Shown here in pieces: positions 61,261-64,000 of a DNA stretch of 64,000 nt. The position numbers were made by a program, and so were the translations under genes. Location: the NCBI GenBank assembly GCA_003512955.1, contig DOTG01000003.1, positions 1 to 64,000 on the forward strand. Direction: 5' to 3'. A model generated the notes under the pieces. That model worked only from the letters and a program-made list of their open reading frames with translations, searched no databases and was not told where the DNA came from. How positions within the stretch are numbered: the stretch's first letter is position 1; the number at the start of each line of letters is the position of its first letter. Origin of the DNA: Marinilabiliales bacterium (GTDB lineage: Bacteria; Bacteroidota; Bacteroidia; Bacteroidales; SZUA-534).

Positions 61261-62196
61261 TTATCGGTTCAGCAGAGGCTTATAGGACCATATACTCGAC
61301 AGGGTAAGCCCTGAGATGATATGCCAGATACCCCAAAAGGCAGCAATAAAGGCCATACTGCCTATACCGTTAAATAAATTCGGGTTAAATATAAGCACCA
61401 GCCCCAGACCTGAATTCTGAATTCCGGTCTCAATTGTAATCGTTCGAACATCCTGGCGTTTTAGCTTAAATATTTTAGCAACGGCATAGCCTGATAAAAA
61501 CGCCAAAGTGTTGTGTATTAATACAATTAAAAAAATGAGATGTATATAATCTAAAAAATAATTAAAATTTTTAGCCAATGCTATCACTACATAGCTGGCA
61601 AATATGAATAATGACAGTATTTTTATAGGCTTTTTGATTTTAGCTGTAACATCGGGTAAATATTTTGAAAACAGCATACCAATCACCAAAGGGATTCCAA
61701 GTATAACAATCATGGTTTTAACCATTTCCAATATATCAATCTCAACGGGCAATAGCAATTCGGAACCTTGATGATAAAATTTAGCGTACAATCCGCCCCA
61801 AAAAGCAAAGTTTAGAGGGGTCATTATTATTGCTGAAAAATCAGATATCGCGGTTAAAGTAACAGAAAGCTCCGTGTTCCCTCTTGCATGGTTAGTCATA
61901 AAATTTGAAAGATTTCCCCCCGGACAAGCGGCAACCAATATCATCCCTAATGCAACGCCTGGTGTTGGGTTTATAATAAGTACCAACAAAAAGGTCATTA
62001 AGGGCATTACTAAAAATTGCGCGGCCACACCCAAAATAGTAGATTTTGGAAATAAAACAACATGCTTAAAACGGCTTAATTTAAGGTCCAACGCCACCCC
62101 AAACATAATAAAGGCAATGGTAATGTTTAGCAATTTTAAACTATCCGGGCTGAAATTTAACCGAATTGTATCAAGGACCTCAAGACCTTCAAACAT
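61261..62196 (-). CDS. Bile acid:sodium symporter (BASS) family transporter
   Basis: A 311-residue membrane protein with about nine or ten helices. Family motifs include FIMFGVALDLKLSRF, ILVAACPGGNLSNFMTNHAR and the second-repeat TIETGIQNSGLGLVLIF. BASS proteins import organic anions such as bile acids, pantoate or pyruvate with Na+; here the substrate is unknown. The start at 62196 gives MFEGLEVLDTIRLNFSPDSL. It converges with ettA. Confidence 0.88.
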   Translation of the reverse strand: MFEGLEVLDTIRLNFSPDSLKLLNITIAFIMFGVALDLKLSRFKHVVLFPKSTILGVAAQFLVMPLMTFLLVLIINPTPGVALGMILVAACPGGNLSNFMTNHARGNTELSVTLTAISDFSAIIMTPLNFAFWGGLYAKFYHQGSELLLPVEIDILEMVKTMIVILGIPLVIGMLFSKYLPDVTAKIKKPIKILSLFIFASYVVIALAKNFNYFLDYIHLIFLIVLIHNTLAFLSGYAVAKIFKLKRQDVRTITIETGIQNSGLGLVLIFNPNLFNGIGSMAFIAAFWGIWHIISGLTLSSIWSYKPLLNR

Positions 62197-62357
62197 AAGA
62201 TTCTAGTTTATATGGCTCCAAAACTAACTTTTTTTACTGCTTGTCAAGGTAGTGTAAATACTACTTTTGAGTTATTTATCCCTGCACCTTTTGAACCCAT
62301 TATCAAAGTAAAAGAACAACTTGCACTTAAAAACCATTTTAGGGAACACTTTTTTAA

Positions 62358-62693
62358 TGTATTTACTACCTTTCAGTAATTCAACAATATGTATGCAAAT
62401 TCCTTTTTGCAGCTTTTGTTAAATCAGGTACGGCCTCCTCGGTTACCCAAGATTTAGTACACGCGGGATTATGGGCTGTTTCGTATTCAATAGCCGTAGT
62501 GGTGCAAAACTTGCCGGGGGCTTCATCGGTACCCGTTGTTATCGGTGCCATATACGATGCCGCAGATATTACAACAGCCATGAAAATCTTACCGTCGATA
62601 CTTTTATTTGGATCTCTCTTATTTTATCTGGGTTCGCGGTTTTATGTGAAAGATTTGCAAAAAGTAGAACTGGTTAAACTTGAGGTGGCCTAA
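62358..62693 (+). pseudogene. 5'-truncated MFS transporter (C-terminal fragment)
   Basis: An open frame from just after an in-frame stop (62355-62357) to TAA at 62691-62693, about 111 codons, encodes the last two or three helices of an MFS (spinster-like) transporter: SSVTQDLVHAGLWAVSYSIA, PGASSVPVVIGAIYDAADIT, FGSLLFYLGSRFYVKDLQKV. The N-terminal nine or so helices are absent and no suitable start codon exists in the remaining frame (a GTG at 62499 would leave 64 residues). It therefore looks like the tail of a gene truncated by deletion or rearrangement. Confidence 0.75.
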
Positions 62694-62775
62694 AAGTAGA
62701 ACAGTTCACCCTAATTATTGATGATTTATTAAGCTCTTCCTAACAAATGGAATCTTATGGATAGCAATATTTCAT

Positions 62776-62783
62776 TACTTTTG
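62776..62783 (+). promoter_or_regulatory. -7 box for the sulfatase gene
   Basis: TACTTTTG matches TAnnTTTG and ends 26 bases before the ATG at 62810. Confidence 0.5.
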
Positions 62784-62809
62784 CATCGGTTTTAAATGTT
62801 TGTAGGTTA

Positions 62810-64000
62810 ATGAGGGATTATCTGTACCACCAATATTTATTGGCTCAAAGGCTTTTTTTGATCATGATATTCATGACACTCACCCGGGTTGTCTTTTACA
62901 TCATGAATTTCCATCTCTTTTCTTCGTTAAACTTTAGCGAAGTATTGCTGCATTTTATGTACGGAATGCGCTTCGACCTTGCCACCATTGCCTTGGCAAA
63001 TATTTCCTATGTTTTATTCAGTAGTTTGCCGACAGTGGTTTTAAACCGTCCTTGGTACCAGCTTTTTTTAAAGTATTTATTCATTGTCCCAAATATTATT
63101 TTGCTGGCCATTAATATGGTGGACTGCAAGTTCTACGAGTTTGAAGGCAAACGGCTTACCGCCGATTTCTTTAACAAGGAATGGCTGGGTAACGATTTTG
63201 TAACCCTGTTGCCCGAATTTATTAAAGATTACTGGTATGCCGTGTTGTTGTTTGCCGTTCTGACCTTTCTTTTCATTTATCTGTATCCAAAATATTCGCA
63301 AAACAAGTTTCAGAACAGCCCCTCAAAACTTTACAATATTGTCGTTCAAAGCTTGCTGGGAGTTATTATAATCGGTTTAACCATTGTTTTAGGTAGAGGG
63401 GGATTCCAGTTAAAGCCCATAAGTATTATTACGGCAGCGCGTTATGCTGCTCCTGAGAATATAGCTTTGGTACTGAATAGCCCCTTCACCGTTATTAAGA
63501 CCTTTGGCCGTCAAAGCTTACCAAATCCGGAATATTTTACTGAAGAAGAACTTTCCAAAACATTTAACCCCGAACAGCACTATGGCGATAGTCTGCCTAT
63601 GAATAAAAAAAATGTGGTGCTGATTATTCTCGAAAGTTTTGGCAAGGAATACAGCGGCTTTCTGAATGAAAAGAGGACTACCTATACCCCAAAATTTGAT
63701 TCCATCATGCAACTGGGATTGACCTGTACTCAAGGATATTCAAACGGGAAACGCTCCATCGAAGCCCTTCCTTCCATCATGAGCGGCATCCCCTCACTAA
63801 TGGACAACGCATTCATCACATCGTCATACACCTCCATACATATTGAAAGTATTGGTTCGCTGCTAAAAAAACAGGGCTACTATACCGCTTTCTATCACGG
63901 GGGAAAGAATGGTACCATGGGTTTCGATAATTTTATAAAGTTGTCAGGTATAGAAAACTATTTTGGATTGGATGAATACCCTAACCTGGCTGATAACGAT
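62810..64000 (+). CDS. LTA synthase-like membrane sulfatase (partial, runs off the window)
   Basis: The first 397 codons of a gene open to the window end. Five N-terminal helices (about 12-36, 55-75, 82-105, 143-160, 180-200) precede a soluble extracytoplasmic sulfatase domain that begins near residue 267 with KNVVLIILESFGKEYSGF, including the metal-binding Glu. The nucleophile position falls in YSNGKRSIEALPSIMSGIPS, where Bacteroidota homologues use Ser instead of the Thr of LtaS. The family transfers phospholipid headgroups (glycerol-phosphate or phosphoethanolamine) to glycans; in diderm Bacteroidota the real acceptor is unknown. The ATG at 62810 gives a coherent first helix. Confidence 0.85.
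   Translation, partial: MRDYLYHQYLLAQRLFLIMIFMTLTRVVFYIMNFHLFSSLNFSEVLLHFMYGMRFDLATIALANISYVLFSSLPTVVLNRPWYQLFLKYLFIVPNIILLAINMVDCKFYEFEGKRLTADFFNKEWLGNDFVTLLPEFIKDYWYAVLLFAVLTFLFIYLYPKYSQNKFQNSPSKLYNIVVQSLLGVIIIGLTIVLGRGGFQLKPISIITAARYAAPENIALVLNSPFTVIKTFGRQSLPNPEYFTEEELSKTFNPEQHYGDSLPMNKKNVVLIILESFGKEYSGFLNEKRTTYTPKFDSIMQLGLTCTQGYSNGKRSIEALPSIMSGIPSLMDNAFITSSYTSIHIESIGSLLKKQGYYTAFYHGGKNGTMGFDNFIKLSGIENYFGLDEYPNLADND

Overview
The window looks like a chromosomal segment of a Bacteroidota bacterium. The evidence is the families present (DUF4293, DUF4301, DUF2027-Smr, DUF5009, a lamin-tail/OadG fusion, long QueA paralogue), TAnnTTTG-type -7 boxes ahead of genes, few Shine-Dalgarno sequences, and many lipoproteins and outer-membrane-type proteins. 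The Na+-pumping methylmalonyl-CoA decarboxylase operon, NhaD, MeaB and an orphan chemoreceptor would suit a marine or fermentative Marinilabiliales/Prolixibacteraceae-like lineage, but the rank below phylum is a guess. No rRNA, tRNA, CRISPR array, complete insertion sequence or prophage was seen.

Layout. 0-10 kb: a partial minus-strand start, a dispersed hairpin repeat, type II NADH dehydrogenase, an ECF sigma / anti-sigma-like / DUF4097 operon, a SixA-like phosphatase, a Cache chemoreceptor, an outer-membrane barrel and a YitT membrane protein. 10-20 kb: VOC protein, divergent pabB and pabA, a DUF4293-lipoprotein-TPR operon, rnpB (RNase P RNA), an aldehyde dehydrogenase, Smr and DUF5009 proteins. 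20-32 kb: QueA paralogue, small lipoprotein, two LPP20-like envelope proteins, glutaminyl cyclase, DUF4301, NhaD, then an A+T-rich patch with a divergent DapB homologue and a cluster of short hairpins. 32-37 kb: mce-mmdA-(lamin tail/OadG)-mmdC-mmdB. 37-45 kb: a long minus-strand run (EI24, NfeD, GNAT, M28 peptidase, CPBP protease, membrane protein) ending at a strong terminator. 45-54 kb: glycosyltransferases, purB, an MsbA-like exporter, a SiaB-like kinase followed by a PAS-adenylate cyclase, and meaB. 54-64 kb: DUF1573, MscS channel, two secreted proteins, ettA, a BASS transporter, a 5'-truncated MFS pseudogene and the start of an LTA-synthase-like sulfatase running off the end.

Working together. 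Mce, MmdA/B/C and the OadG-like subunit would convert (R)-methylmalonyl-CoA to propionyl-CoA while exporting Na+; MeaB would maintain the B12-dependent mutase upstream of them, and NhaD and NDH-2 belong to the same Na+/H+/redox economy. The most unusual non-genic content is a family of about 115-bp elements with paired GTCACCGGGTGAC-like cores around a conserved loop of about 40 nt, plus a cluster of GAA-loop and related hairpins near 31.7-32.0 kb.
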